From NCBI GenBank assembly GCA_029261715.1, contig JAJDAT010000038.1, positions 124,001 to 188,000 of the forward strand: a stretch of DNA of 64,000 nucleotides, written 5' to 3'. The position numbers and the translations under genes were made by a program. This stretch comes from Nitrospinia bacterium. Lineage in GTDB: Bacteria > Nitrospinota > Nitrospinia > Nitrospinales > JAJDAT01. Shown one piece after another: positions 1 through 8,970 of the stretch (within the stretch, counting starts at the first letter, position 1; each line of letters starts with the position of its first letter). Under the pieces are notes generated by a model. The model searched no databases and was not told the DNA's origin. It was given only the letters and a program-made list of their open reading frames with translations.

Positions 1-2122
1 CCATGATCTTTTTGTCTGATTTTAAAGTCGCGTTTAAATCTAAAGAACCAATGGGAGCGGTCAATTTTGATTCTATCAGCCGGATAGCTCCATCCACGCT
101 TTTTTTAATATGTCCTTGAAACCCTAAACGGCCTTGAGAAATTTCATCGGCTATTTCAATTCCCGTTTTTAAGCCGGCAGTCCGTAAAGACAATTGCGAC
201 TCTAGATTATTTCCAAAATCATAGGAGATTGCGCCTAAACTCAAAGAGACCATTCCTTTTAAAGGGATATTAGCAATTTGAGAAAATGAGGATAAGTCTG
301 GTAATTTTAGGCTAGCATTGATAGTCGCTGTTTTACCCCACTCTTCTAAATGTCCATTCGTCGACAAATGAGCGGATGGTAGATGAACGTTTAATTTGTT
401 TATTCGAACCTTTTTCTGGCTTGCATTCACTTTACCCATAAATTCCCAACGAACATTTGGGACTAGCCTTCCTATCTTTGGATCTAATCCCATTATGGTT
501 GCGATAGAACCAGAAGTATTCAAACCCCAATTGGTTTTTTGGTCCTTTATAAGACCATCTGGAACCGCATTAGCTTTTATAAAAACTTTTTTTATTTGAT
601 ATTCTTTAACCAAAGTATCAAGAACCGTTAACTCCGTTTTAATACTTGGTTGTGTAAGATCTCCCGTAACTTGTGCTTTCAAGCCGACTTCTCTAATTTT
701 AATATCCTGAATATTAGGACTCTTAACTTTCAGATTAGTCACTACAGTTGGGGATGTTAGAAGACCAGAAGAACTAGCTCTTAAATCTACAGATTGTGCG
801 GAAAAATTAGCTGCCTGTGGATTCATTACTGTAGCATTGACGATAATGGTGGGACTGTCCAACTTCCCTTTTGACGTGGCAATAATGGAAACGGAATCGG
901 CAAAATTATTTTCAAAACTTGGTTTTTGTAACTTTAACTTTGCGTAAACGTTGGGCTCCGATAAATCGCCTAAAACTTCGCCCAATATCGAGAACGAATT
1001 CCATTTAGCTCCTTGCGCCAATTGGTCAAAGGGTTTTGAGTTGTTATTTTGAATATTGAACTTAAGGCTACCTATATTTTGAGTAGAATCAAAATTACCC
1101 GATGCATTGAGTATTGCCCCAGCTCCGTTAATATTTAATTCTTTTAATTCAACAGCTCCTAGTGGATCTATCGATGCTGTTGTCTTTATCTTCAAAACAT
1201 CTCCGACCAAAGGTCTCAATTTTGGTTCTAGTAAAACCGAAAAACCACTTTGAAGATCTAATTCAACATCGTACTTTGTAGGATCTTTAACCGCTATAAT
1301 AGAAGTTGATCCTTTCGCCCAAAGCTCTGCCCCAGCTTTAACATCCAAAGTACCTTTCCAATAATTTAATGTTCCCTCGCCCTGAATACGAAACTCTGTT
1401 TCAGGAAAGCCTGGTAGATCCAATTTTTTAACTAAAATACCGCCTTTGGGTTCTCCCGCTATAACATTTAATTTTATTTGACCATTAATGGGATTAAAAC
1501 CTAAATTGGCTTTTAAAAAGGCCGGGACGCCATCTAATCTACTTACCGAAGCGTTGAATTCGATTCCTTTTTTCAAATCACGGTATTCGCCATCGCTTTC
1601 TATGCCCAATATAACTCGTTCACCTAACAACTCTTTTCCAAGAGTTATTTTTTCAAATTTTAATTTCTGTAATACAACAGGAATAGGAACACCTTTAATA
1701 AAAGCTTTCCCACTCGACTTAGGATCTGTTTTTATTTCAACCGCAGGTTCTGTTGATTCAGGAGCTCTTTCTACACTTATGCTTTTTCCTGATATTTCTA
1801 CAATATTTAATTCTGGATTCATTAAAGCTAGCGGTTCCCATTCCAACCGAATATCTTTTCCTTCAAACCATAGGCCCTTTTTATCCGAAATTTGAACCAT
1901 TCCAAGCTCAATTCGAAACGGCAACAAACCGTCTAATGATTCTAATTTGAGTTTTAAATCAGGAGAGTCAACTGTCTCGCTGATAAAGTTTTCTAAAAAC
2001 CGTTTCCCAGAGTTTGTTTGTAATGCACCAAAGCTTCCTCCCATCAATAAAATCAGGCAAAAGAAAACCACAGCAAAAGCCTTGATGAAAAACAAAAATG
2101 ATTTTTTAAAAAACTTTTTCAA
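1..2122 (-). CDS. tamB: TamB-like translocation and assembly module protein (3' part missing, runs off window)
   Basis: This is the N-terminal 707 codons of a large inner-membrane-anchored periplasmic protein, open to the window edge with no stop. I translated it by hand. It has a basic start, a hydrophobic anchor at about residues 10-30, then a TamB-like stretch (GKRFLENFI, LDGLLPFRIELG, and IRLEWEPLALMNP near residues 35-95), followed by long repetitive beta-rich sequence. TamB is known to partner TamA in outer-membrane protein or lipid transport as a periplasm-spanning beta structure. The start is a TTG that overlaps the tamA stop by 4 nt, a classic translationally coupled arrangement; no ATG lies near. 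The C-terminal TamB domain is outside the window. Identity is inferred from gene order plus these motifs. Confidence 0.85.
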   Translation of the reverse strand, partial: MKKFFKKSFLFFIKAFAVVFFCLILLMGGSFGALQTNSGKRFLENFISETVDSPDLKLKLESLDGLLPFRIELGMVQISDKKGLWFEGKDIRLEWEPLALMNPELNIVEISGKSISVERAPESTEPAVEIKTDPKSSGKAFIKGVPIPVVLQKLKFEKITLGKELLGERVILGIESDGEYRDLKKGIEFNASVSRLDGVPAFLKANLGFNPINGQIKLNVIAGEPKGGILVKKLDLPGFPETEFRIQGEGTLNYWKGTLDVKAGAELWAKGSTSIIAVKDPTKYDVELDLQSGFSVLLEPKLRPLVGDVLKIKTTASIDPLGAVELKELNINGAGAILNASGNFDSTQNIGSLKFNIQNNNSKPFDQLAQGAKWNSFSILGEVLGDLSEPNVYAKLKLQKPSFENNFADSVSIIATSKGKLDSPTIIVNATVMNPQAANFSAQSVDLRASSSGLLTSPTVVTNLKVKSPNIQDIKIREVGLKAQVTGDLTQPSIKTELTVLDTLVKEYQIKKVFIKANAVPDGLIKDQKTNWGLNTSGSIATIMGLDPKIGRLVPNVRWEFMGKVNASQKKVRINKLNVHLPSAHLSTNGHLEEWGKTATINASLKLPDLSSFSQIANIPLKGMVSLSLGAISYDFGNNLESQLSLRTAGLKTGIEIADEISQGRLGFQGHIKKSVDGAIRLIESKLTAPIGSLDLNATLKSDKKIM

Positions 2123-3954
2123 AATGCTTGTCCTAAACTGATATAAAATGCAAATGAATCGTCGAAATCCCTTTTATTTAAAGGAATTGCTATATCAACT
2201 CTGGCGGGACCAAAGCTCGCATAATATCTAAAGCCTATGCCAGCGCCCCATTGCAATTCTTCGTCAAAATTTGGAATTTCATCGTTAAAAACATTTCCGC
2301 CATCGACAAATAAAACCAAACCATATTGTTTAACGCGAAATCTAAACTCTGAACTGACTTCTATTAAGCTCCTTCCACCGTCTGGATCTAACTCTGCATC
2401 GAGCGGTCCTACTTTTTGAAATTCATATCCACGAATTGAACCGCCGCCACCTGAAAAAAACCTCTTATCTTTTGGAATATCAATAGTAGAGTCGCCAATA
2501 ATTCCTCCAACGCTTCCACGCAAAGCTAGGACAAAGTTTTTACTACCTAAAACGTCAAAATATACTCTGCTGGTAAGACGTCCGATCGTAAAATTGTCGC
2601 CATCTCCAGATACAGTAGCAAATGGAGTCACGCCTAATTCATGCCTCATTCCTTTGGTGGGATTTAATAAATCATCCGCGTTATCAAATTTCAATCCAAT
2701 TGGCACGCTTATTAGAGTGAATTCACTTTTAATGCCATCATCGTCAATTTCAGCAAATTCTCCCGCAGCTCTACCAGTAAACGATATATGGCGACCAAAT
2801 CTTCTGCTTAAACCTATAGAACCCAAAATAGCGTCACGGTCAAAAGCGTCAAAACTTTCTGTCAATACTTTCCCCTCCGCCACTAATTCTTGACCTATGA
2901 TTTTATAGTCAGGTTGATTAAACTCTAGATTCAGTTTTTTGTTAATTTTACTAAACTCGTTTTCTCCAATGCGATCAACGCGACTCCCTAGCTTTAACTT
3001 TTCCCCTCTTCCAAAATAGTTTCGATGTCCCCAAAATCCTGTAATTCCAGCTCCAAAGTTGGTCGAGTAATCGCCTCCAAAACCAACAAAGCGCATTTTC
3101 TTTTCTTCAACCGTGGCAATGACGTTCACTGGTTTCAGTATTTTTTTAGGAAGTTTATTTCTTTCTGGCATTCGAACTTTAACGGATGCAAACAACCCGA
3201 GATTTGATAAAACACTCTGATAACCCTTAATTGTCTGTGGTTTATAAATATCACCGTTTTCCCAAGAAACTTTTCGGATAATAAAATCAGACTTAACTTT
3301 TTTATTCCCCTTTAAAATAACCCCTCCTAAACGAATTTTTTGTCCAGGAACTGCCACCAAATAAACGTCCATCGTTTGCTTTTTGCGGTCTATTTCTAAC
3401 CTTCTCTTCCCTAAACTCGCATAGGCATATCCATTGACTTTTAATTGAGCAATTAAGTCACTTTCTGTTTTAAGGATCTCTGAGCCTAAAGCGGGATTTC
3501 CAGATTTAATATTGGAGACTACTGGTTTGGATTTCATCAACTCAAAACCACGAATTCTTATCTTTCCAAACTTGTATAGAGGGCCAGCAGTAATTTTAAT
3601 AGCAACGGGAAAGCTTTTAGCTTTTCTGAGAACAAGAGAACGCAAAGATTGCATTGGTTTACCCGCAACCCGGATTTTAACTGTTCCCGAAAAATAACCG
3701 AAAGATTGAAGGACTTTTTGAAAACGCTCTTCGTCATTTTGGATTCGACGAATAAGTCCAGTAAGACTTAAGGGAGGAGAATTTTTTAATTGGATAAGAC
3801 TTGAGGAAGCTTGAAGGGTCTTTTTTAATTCCGGGTTATTAACTCCGAAAAATTTAGTCTGATAAGCTACACCTTGAGCGTTTGATGGAGGAGGGATAAT
3901 AAAAACGCATAAGGCAATAAATATAGAAATGTAAAATGACCGAAGGATTTTCAC
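2119..3954 (-). CDS. tamA: TamA/BamA-family outer membrane protein (Omp85)
   Basis: Omp85-superfamily beta-barrel protein of 611 residues, which inserts proteins into the outer membrane. There is a signal peptide (hydrophobic core at residues 8-22, ending in SNAQG). POTRA-type domains follow at about 30-270, then a C-terminal barrel with the conserved family signature IRGYEFQKVGP near residue 505. It ends in a terminal Phe (SLGQAF), the usual outer-membrane barrel C-terminus. Length fits TamA (about 580) better than BamA (about 800), and coupling to tamB supports TamA. The start is GTG with no obvious Shine-Dalgarno, 11 bp after the epimerase stop, so coupling to the upstream gene is plausible. 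Confidence 0.9.
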   Translation of the reverse strand: MKILRSFYISIFIALCVFIIPPPSNAQGVAYQTKFFGVNNPELKKTLQASSSLIQLKNSPPLSLTGLIRRIQNDEERFQKVLQSFGYFSGTVKIRVAGKPMQSLRSLVLRKAKSFPVAIKITAGPLYKFGKIRIRGFELMKSKPVVSNIKSGNPALGSEILKTESDLIAQLKVNGYAYASLGKRRLEIDRKKQTMDVYLVAVPGQKIRLGGVILKGNKKVKSDFIIRKVSWENGDIYKPQTIKGYQSVLSNLGLFASVKVRMPERNKLPKKILKPVNVIATVEEKKMRFVGFGGDYSTNFGAGITGFWGHRNYFGRGEKLKLGSRVDRIGENEFSKINKKLNLEFNQPDYKIIGQELVAEGKVLTESFDAFDRDAILGSIGLSRRFGRHISFTGRAAGEFAEIDDDGIKSEFTLISVPIGLKFDNADDLLNPTKGMRHELGVTPFATVSGDGDNFTIGRLTSRVYFDVLGSKNFVLALRGSVGGIIGDSTIDIPKDKRFFSGGGGSIRGYEFQKVGPLDAELDPDGGRSLIEVSSEFRFRVKQYGLVLFVDGGNVFNDEIPNFDEELQWGAGIGFRYYASFGPARVDIAIPLNKRDFDDSFAFYISLGQAF

Positions 3955-3965
3955 TTTCGGCAGTT

Positions 3966-5093
3966 CTAAACAACCAAGCCTTTTTCCACTAATTGGTCAT
4001 GAGCAAGATCCACTTTTGATTCTGCGGCTTCTTTCTCAACCCAATTAGACAAATCCTCTAGTCCTTTTTTTAATGAAAACTCTGGTTTAAAACCTAATTT
4101 TTCAATTTTTGAAACGTCTGCAAAACAATGCCGAATATCTCCATTGCGAAACTTATGGATAATATTAGGAGAGAAGTTTTTACCGGATAAATCAATGAGA
4201 GCTTGAGCTAATTGCAAAATTGAAGTTGGCTGACCAGTTCCGATATTAAAAATATCAAACTTTGATTCAGGAGAATCCAATAAAAGAAGTTTACCACGCA
4301 CTAGATCTTTTACATGAATAAGGTCTCGGGCCTGTTGACCATCTTCATAAATCAAAGGCGGTTTGTCGTTTTTTATACTTGAGGAAAATATTGCGGCGGC
4401 TCCAGTATAAGGATTATTTAAACTTTGTCTTGGGCCGTAACAATTAAAATAACGACATGCAACCGTTGGCAATTGATAAGCTTTGCCAATCATTATGGAG
4501 TAAACTTCCTGGTCCTTTTTACTCTGCGCATAAACAGAAGTGCAATCCAACTCTTTTTCTTCATCTGTGGGAGTGGGTTTTAAAACACTGCCACAGTCGG
4601 GGCAATACATTTCCCATTTTTTAGCCAATAAATCTTCTTCTAGCCTGGGCTTAGGTTTCACTTGACCATGTTCTTCACATTCAAACCGACCTTCCCCATA
4701 AAGGCTCATCGAACTCGCAACAAGAACTTTTTCGATGGAATGTTTTTCATTAACTAAAATATCCCATAAAATTCCCGTACCTTGAACGTTAACGGAAATA
4801 TATTGATCGATCGAATACATTGATTGACCAACACCCACTTCCGCCGCATCATGAATGATAACGTCCATGCCCTGAACAGCTTTTTTTAAGCTATCGCGAT
4901 CCCTGACATCGCCTTTAATAAATTCCACTTCCGAACTCAAATATCGCGGAATTTTGGCGTCGGGTCCATGAACTTGAGGATTGAGATTATCGTAAACGCG
5001 GACTTCATCTCCACGTTCTAATAAGGCGTCTACGGTATGCGATCCTATAAAACCGGCGCCTCCGGTAACCAATACTTTTCGGTTTGATTTCAT
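3966..5093 (-). CDS. NAD-dependent nucleotide-sugar epimerase (extended SDR), possible dTDP-L-rhamnose 4-epimerase
   Basis: Extended short-chain dehydrogenase acting on a nucleotide sugar. Seen: the NAD motif GGAGFIGSH (residues 11-19), catalytic Ser127/128, and Tyr188-x3-Lys192. An insertion at about 135-185 between the Ser and Tyr carries Cys139, His142, Cys164 and Cys167 (CPDC), which looks like a small zinc ribbon. The DNLNPQVHG motif after the first beta strands is one I associate with dTDP-L-rhamnose 4-epimerase-like members, but UDP-glucose 4-epimerase or another sugar epimerase cannot be excluded. It lies upstream of tamA in the same direction. The 295 bp between it and the tRNA gene hold nothing I recognise beyond AT-rich DNA likely to contain its promoter. 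Confidence 0.8.
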   Translation of the reverse strand: MKSNRKVLVTGGAGFIGSHTVDALLERGDEVRVYDNLNPQVHGPDAKIPRYLSSEVEFIKGDVRDRDSLKKAVQGMDVIIHDAAEVGVGQSMYSIDQYISVNVQGTGILWDILVNEKHSIEKVLVASSMSLYGEGRFECEEHGQVKPKPRLEEDLLAKKWEMYCPDCGSVLKPTPTDEEKELDCTSVYAQSKKDQEVYSIMIGKAYQLPTVACRYFNCYGPRQSLNNPYTGAAAIFSSSIKNDKPPLIYEDGQQARDLIHVKDLVRGKLLLLDSPESKFDIFNIGTGQPTSILQLAQALIDLSGKNFSPNIIHKFRNGDIRHCFADVSKIEKLGFKPEFSLKKGLEDLSNWVEKEAAESKVDLAHDQLVEKGLVV

Positions 5094-5388
5094 TTGAAAA
5101 ATAGATTTTAGAAAGCTTCTAAAAAGAAGTTCCCTTTGTTATTAAAAAAGGACTACTTTTATTTAACGAAATCTGGGGTGAATTTCTTTAGCGTTTAGGC
5201 GATAAATAATGAAATAATATTTAGGGAAAGCCTAATAATTCATCGTCTTACTAGTTTTTGGCTATTATCTGCCAAAAAAGACATCTCATGTATAAAAATT
5301 AAGTATATTAGAGATTCTTTTTCTTATTTAAATACGATAAACCAGAAACTATTAAATGGGAAGACAAGTCAAATAAAACAAAAAAACT

Positions 5389-5473
5389 TGGTGCCGATGG
5401 GGAGACTCGAACTCCCACGGATCGCTCCATACGCCCCTCAAGCGCACGTGTCTACCAATTCCACCACATCGGC
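5389..5473 (-). tRNA. tRNA-Leu (anticodon GAG), CCA encoded
   Basis: On the minus strand this folds as a class II tRNA. The acceptor stem GCCGATG pairs with CATCGGC and the discriminator A is followed by genomic CCA. The anticodon stem TGCGC/GCGTA encloses the 7-nt loop TTGAGGG, giving anticodon GAG. There is a long variable arm and a T-arm with GTTCGAGTC. It reads CUC/CUU leucine codons. It sits 10 bp downstream of secG, the same secG/tRNA-Leu(GAG) neighbourhood known from E. coli (secG-leuU). Confidence 0.96.
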
Positions 5474-5483
5474 TCTTTATATT

Positions 5484-5792
5484 TTATTCAGCTGGTTTGG
5501 GGTCTGAAGAAGCCGGTTGGCTTTGTTCCTGAACTTGCTCAGGTATTACCGAGTTAATCTCTTTCCTAGATGAAAGAGTAGCTAATGCGAGGGAAGTACA
5601 CATGAATATGACTGCGGCGACAGTGGTTAACTTGCTTAAAATATTACCAGCGCCGGAGCTACCAAACATTGCCTGGCTTCCTTGTCCTCCAAAAGCCGAA
5701 CCCATTGCCGCTCCTTTACCTGTTTGTAAAAGAACAATTAAAACTAAAAATAAAGCGGCTATTATGTGAACGGAAACCAAAATGGTATTCAT
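5484..5792 (-). CDS. secG: Preprotein translocase subunit SecG
   Basis: Small inner-membrane subunit of the SecYEG channel (102 residues). Two hydrophobic segments are visible (about residues 3-22 and 54-72), with the conserved loop LLQTGKGAAMGSAFGG between them. A short polar tail rich in Gln, Pro and Ser follows, as is usual for SecG. It starts at an ATG with AAGGA upstream, 18 bp after tpiA, so tpiA-secG-tRNA-Leu probably form one transcript. Confidence 0.95.
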   Translation of the reverse strand: MNTILVSVHIIAALFLVLIVLLQTGKGAAMGSAFGGQGSQAMFGSSGAGNILSKLTTVAAVIFMCTSLALATLSSRKEINSVIPEQVQEQSQPASSDPKPAE

Positions 5793-5810
5793 GTAATCCT
5801 TTTCTCCTCC

Positions 5811-6566
5811 TTAATTAATTGAGTTAATAATCGCATAAAAAGACTCTGCAATCAAGCTTGCGGTCCCTACTAATACGCCATCAACTCCTTCTTGCGCTAA
5901 TAATTGTGAGCTATTTTGGGAATTGACGCTTCCTCCGTAAATGATGCTCATTTGATCGCTTGCGTCAGAGCCATAAAGTTCTTTTAAAGCTGAACGAATA
6001 TAACCATGAGACTCACATGCTTGTTCTGGTGTAGCATTTTTCCCGGTTCCAATCGCCCAAACCGGCTCATAAGCAATAACAATAGAGTTTAGCTTATCAC
6101 CCATAACACCCTGAAAACAAACAGATAATTGACTTCTTAAGATTTCTTCTGTTTTGTTTTCTTCTCGTTGTTCTAAAGTTTCACCTACACATAAAATTGG
6201 CAATAGCTTTTTACCCAAAGCCAAGTGTAGCTTTTCATTTATCTGGCTGTCAGTTTCTCCAAAAAGAGTACGCCGTTCAGAATGCCCAAGAAGCACATGA
6301 GAACATCCGCAGTCTAATAACATATCGGCGGAAATTTCTCCTGTATAAGCGCCACTAACCTGACTGCACATATTTTGGCCGCCAATTTTAATTTTGGCGC
6401 AGTCAAGTAAGCTATGAACGGGCTTAAGAACTGTAAAAGCTGGAAACAAAATAATCTCAGCATTTACAGGGCCAGATAACTTTTTGGTCAATTCACTAAC
6501 AAATTCCTGAGCCTCTGGCCAAGGAAGGTTCATTTTCCAATTACCGGCTATAATAGGCCTTTTCAT
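5811..6566 (-). CDS. tpiA: Triosephosphate isomerase
   Basis: Interconverts dihydroxyacetone phosphate and glyceraldehyde-3-phosphate in glycolysis and gluconeogenesis. At 251 residues it is full length. The active-site set is complete: NWKMN with Lys11, GHSERR with His95, and AYEPVWAIGTG with Glu167 followed by the mobile loop. It sits 75 bp downstream of gap and 18 bp upstream of secG. In many bacteria pgk lies between gap and tpiA; here it is absent from that position. Confidence 0.97.
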   Translation of the reverse strand: MKRPIIAGNWKMNLPWPEAQEFVSELTKKLSGPVNAEIILFPAFTVLKPVHSLLDCAKIKIGGQNMCSQVSGAYTGEISADMLLDCGCSHVLLGHSERRTLFGETDSQINEKLHLALGKKLLPILCVGETLEQREENKTEEILRSQLSVCFQGVMGDKLNSIVIAYEPVWAIGTGKNATPEQACESHGYIRSALKELYGSDASDQMSIIYGGSVNSQNSSQLLAQEGVDGVLVGTASLIAESFYAIINSIN

Positions 6567-6641
6567 TTATTATCTTTTTTGGGGTTTTCCAAGGAGGACA
6601 ATTCGTCACAAAATCGGTAATCGTTTTTTAAAGAAACTTTA

Positions 6642-7658
6642 CTAAATACCCTTTTCCAAAATGAATAACACAAGATCTCTAACCCGGCAAGAATATCCCC
6701 ACTCGTTATCGTACCAAGCTAAAACCTTAATCATATTCTTATCGACAACTTTGGTAGAGAGAGCGTCTACAGTTGAAGAAGCTGGGTTTCCATTATAGTC
6801 AGAAGAAACTAAAGGGGCTGTTTCAAAATCCATAATGCCTTTCAATTCATTTTCGCAAACGGCTTTCAGAGCTTCATTCACCTCTTCTTTAGTCGTTTCT
6901 CCATCTATATCGACCACTAAATCCACTAAAGAAACATTTGGGGTCGGCACTCTTATTGACGTTCCATCTAGTTTTCCATTTAATTCCGGTAAAACCAACC
7001 CAACAGCCTTAGCAGCCCCTGTAGATGTTGGGATCATCGAAAGCGATGCAGCTCTTCCTCTTCTTGGATCTTTATGCGGAACGTCTAATATTTTCTGATC
7101 ATTAGTATAGGAATGAACCGTTGTCATAAAACCGCGTTTAACTGTGAATTTATCGTGAAGAGCTTTTGTCAAAGGAGCTACACAGTTTGTGGTACAAGAT
7201 GCGTTCGAAATAACCTGATGTTCGTCCGGATTGTATTTATCCTGGTTAACTCCCAAAACTATAGTTATATCAGAATCATTTGCAGGCGCAGAAATAACGA
7301 CTTTTTTAGCCCCAGCGTCCAAATGTTTTTGTCCCCCAGCCTTACTAGCAAAAAAGCCTGACGATTCTATGACAATATCAATATTGAGTTCTTTCCAGGG
7401 TAAGTTTGATGGATCTTTTTCGGCGGTAACTCTAACACTTTTACCGTTTATTTTAATTCCATTTTCTTCCGTTTCAATTTGAGCGGAATTTCTACCATGA
7501 ACGGAATCATATTTAAACAAATGAGCTAATGTTTTCGTGTCCATCAGGTCGTTTATTGCGACAATTTCTAAATCGTCACAATGGCTATCTTCTAAAATAG
7601 CACGCAAAACCATTCTGCCAATACGGCCAAACCCATTAATCGCAATCCTTTTCGACAT
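6642..7658 (-). CDS. gap: Glyceraldehyde-3-phosphate dehydrogenase, type I
   Basis: Phosphorylating GAPDH of 338 residues. It has the N-terminal Rossmann motif INGFGRIGR, the active-site SNASCTTNC with Cys155, and His182 in TTVHSYT. The C-terminal WYDNEWGYS is a hallmark of the family. Asp37 in AINDL fits NAD specificity. The start ATG is preceded by a GAGG-type ribosome site and is the first gene of a gap-tpiA-secG-tRNA series. A short inverted repeat (ctcg-ttta-gcgag type) lies about 20-30 bp upstream of the start, in the leader. Confidence 0.97.
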   Translation of the reverse strand: MSKRIAINGFGRIGRMVLRAILEDSHCDDLEIVAINDLMDTKTLAHLFKYDSVHGRNSAQIETEENGIKINGKSVRVTAEKDPSNLPWKELNIDIVIESSGFFASKAGGQKHLDAGAKKVVISAPANDSDITIVLGVNQDKYNPDEHQVISNASCTTNCVAPLTKALHDKFTVKRGFMTTVHSYTNDQKILDVPHKDPRRGRAASLSMIPTSTGAAKAVGLVLPELNGKLDGTSIRVPTPNVSLVDLVVDIDGETTKEEVNEALKAVCENELKGIMDFETAPLVSSDYNGNPASSTVDALSTKVVDKNMIKVLAWYDNEWGYSCRVRDLVLFILEKGI

Positions 7659-7994
7659 TCTATTATTCGCTCCTCATCTCGCTAAACGAGACAAACAAGT
7701 TTTCAACTGATTTATATTTGGAAATATTCCTAAGGAATGATTTTAAAAATCTATAGGCTGGAAAAAATCAGAAATTACTGTTCAAATTCTAAATTGCTTA
7801 AAAACAAAGTTAGTGGGGATTATACAGAATCAAAATTGTGGTGACAAGGGAGGGAGAAGTAATAAAATGCCACAAGTGAAACTTTTTATGATTATCGGAA
7901 CTACTTTCGAGTCATTCATCTTAAAAAACAACTTATTAATAAGACTTTTTTATCAAAATAAAGAAGAATGACCTTAAAAAGTAAATTATAAAAA
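7659..7994. other. Intergenic region upstream of gap
   Basis: This 336-bp AT-rich stretch separates gap from the coiled-coil gene. It carries the gap leader with a Shine-Dalgarno and a small CTCG/CGAG hairpin around 7677-7690. I see no convincing open reading frame, tRNA or strong intrinsic terminator; the gap promoter is presumably here. Confidence 0.5.
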
Positions 7995-8831
7995 TTAATT
8001 AACTATCTTAAGTCTTACCTCTTCTTGACCTTTGGAAGAATTGGATTCGTTCTGCTCTGATGTCATATTAAAGAGCATTTTGTCGGTTTGAGGTTTTATC
8101 TCTAAGCTTGCTCCAATTGGACGGAGAACTTCTCGGTATTCGTTAATTAAGTAGTTTTCTTGGCGCATCACGTTTTCTAGTTCTTTATCAAGCGTCTTTT
8201 TTTCATCTGTAACGGTTTTATATCTCGCCTCTATAGATGCCTTCATATCTTTGGCTTTTTCTTTTTTTGCGCTAATTTCAGAAAGTGCAGCCATTAAGTT
8301 GGTACGAACGCCATCTATATAAAACAAATCTTCGTCAAATTTTTTAAATGCGTTATCTAGTGACTCTAAATATTCACGTCTTCTTTTAATCAAATGGTCA
8401 CGTCCTAGGCAATTTTTATTATACTGCCCCATCAATTTTTCTTCGACATCCATCGTGACTCTTTTTTGGACTGATAAATTTCCCGGCTCAAGAGGCATTA
8501 AATCCGTTAAGCTAGAACTACCAACCAATAGGCTCTCATAACGTTCTTTTATCATTCGCTCATTAGCATCTAATTGATCCAAAGCGGCAGTAACTTTTGC
8601 TAAATTTTGATCGTATATGGAAAGATTTGTGGAAAGAATGCGTAATTGACCAAGGGTCTCTTCAGAAATAAGCTTTAATTGATCAATTCGATCAACGAGA
8701 ACGGTTCGTTCATTCTCCTTCGCTTCTAAAGCATTATTAAACGTCTGAACGACTCCCTCCAGCTCTCGACTTAAATTACCACCCTCTTCTCTCACTTTTG
8801 TATTATTTCGGCCAGTTTCTACTGCGCTCAT
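7995..8831 (-). CDS. Coiled-coil protein of unknown function
   Basis: I do not recognise this 278-residue protein. It has no signal peptide and no membrane segment. From about residue 20 to 240 it is highly charged, with heptad-like spacing of Leu and Ile, so it is almost certainly a long alpha-helical coiled coil. A Pro/Gly break near residue 112 (LMPLEPG) suggests two helical arms. It starts at ATG with a good GAGG site. It lies downstream of pdxJ in the same direction, 139 bp away. Coiled coils of this size often organise cell-surface, division or chromosome structures, but nothing here shows which. Confidence 0.7.
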   Translation of the reverse strand: MSAVETGRNNTKVREEGGNLSRELEGVVQTFNNALEAKENERTVLVDRIDQLKLISEETLGQLRILSTNLSIYDQNLAKVTAALDQLDANERMIKERYESLLVGSSSLTDLMPLEPGNLSVQKRVTMDVEEKLMGQYNKNCLGRDHLIKRRREYLESLDNAFKKFDEDLFYIDGVRTNLMAALSEISAKKEKAKDMKASIEARYKTVTDEKKTLDKELENVMRQENYLINEYREVLRPIGASLEIKPQTDKMLFNMTSEQNESNSSKGQEEVRLKIVN

Positions 8832-8970
8832 CGCTTACCTCGGATCGAATATATTGGTCAAATTATTGGCGCGTTATTCCACAAGACATAAAAAGGCAAA
8901 AAACGTGCCAAGTCTCCCCAATCCTCGATCAAACTAATATTATTTGGATAGGAAAATCATACACCGTTTA

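Noticed and set aside
1-2122. Several plus-strand open frames of 60-135 codons
   Set aside because: They are antisense to an uninterrupted minus-strand frame that reads as TamB and is coupled to tamA, and none resembles a protein family.
5389-5473. tRNA-Leu as an integration (att) site
   Set aside because: No integrase, phage or plasmid gene and no repeated tRNA end is seen near it; the neighbours are conserved housekeeping genes.
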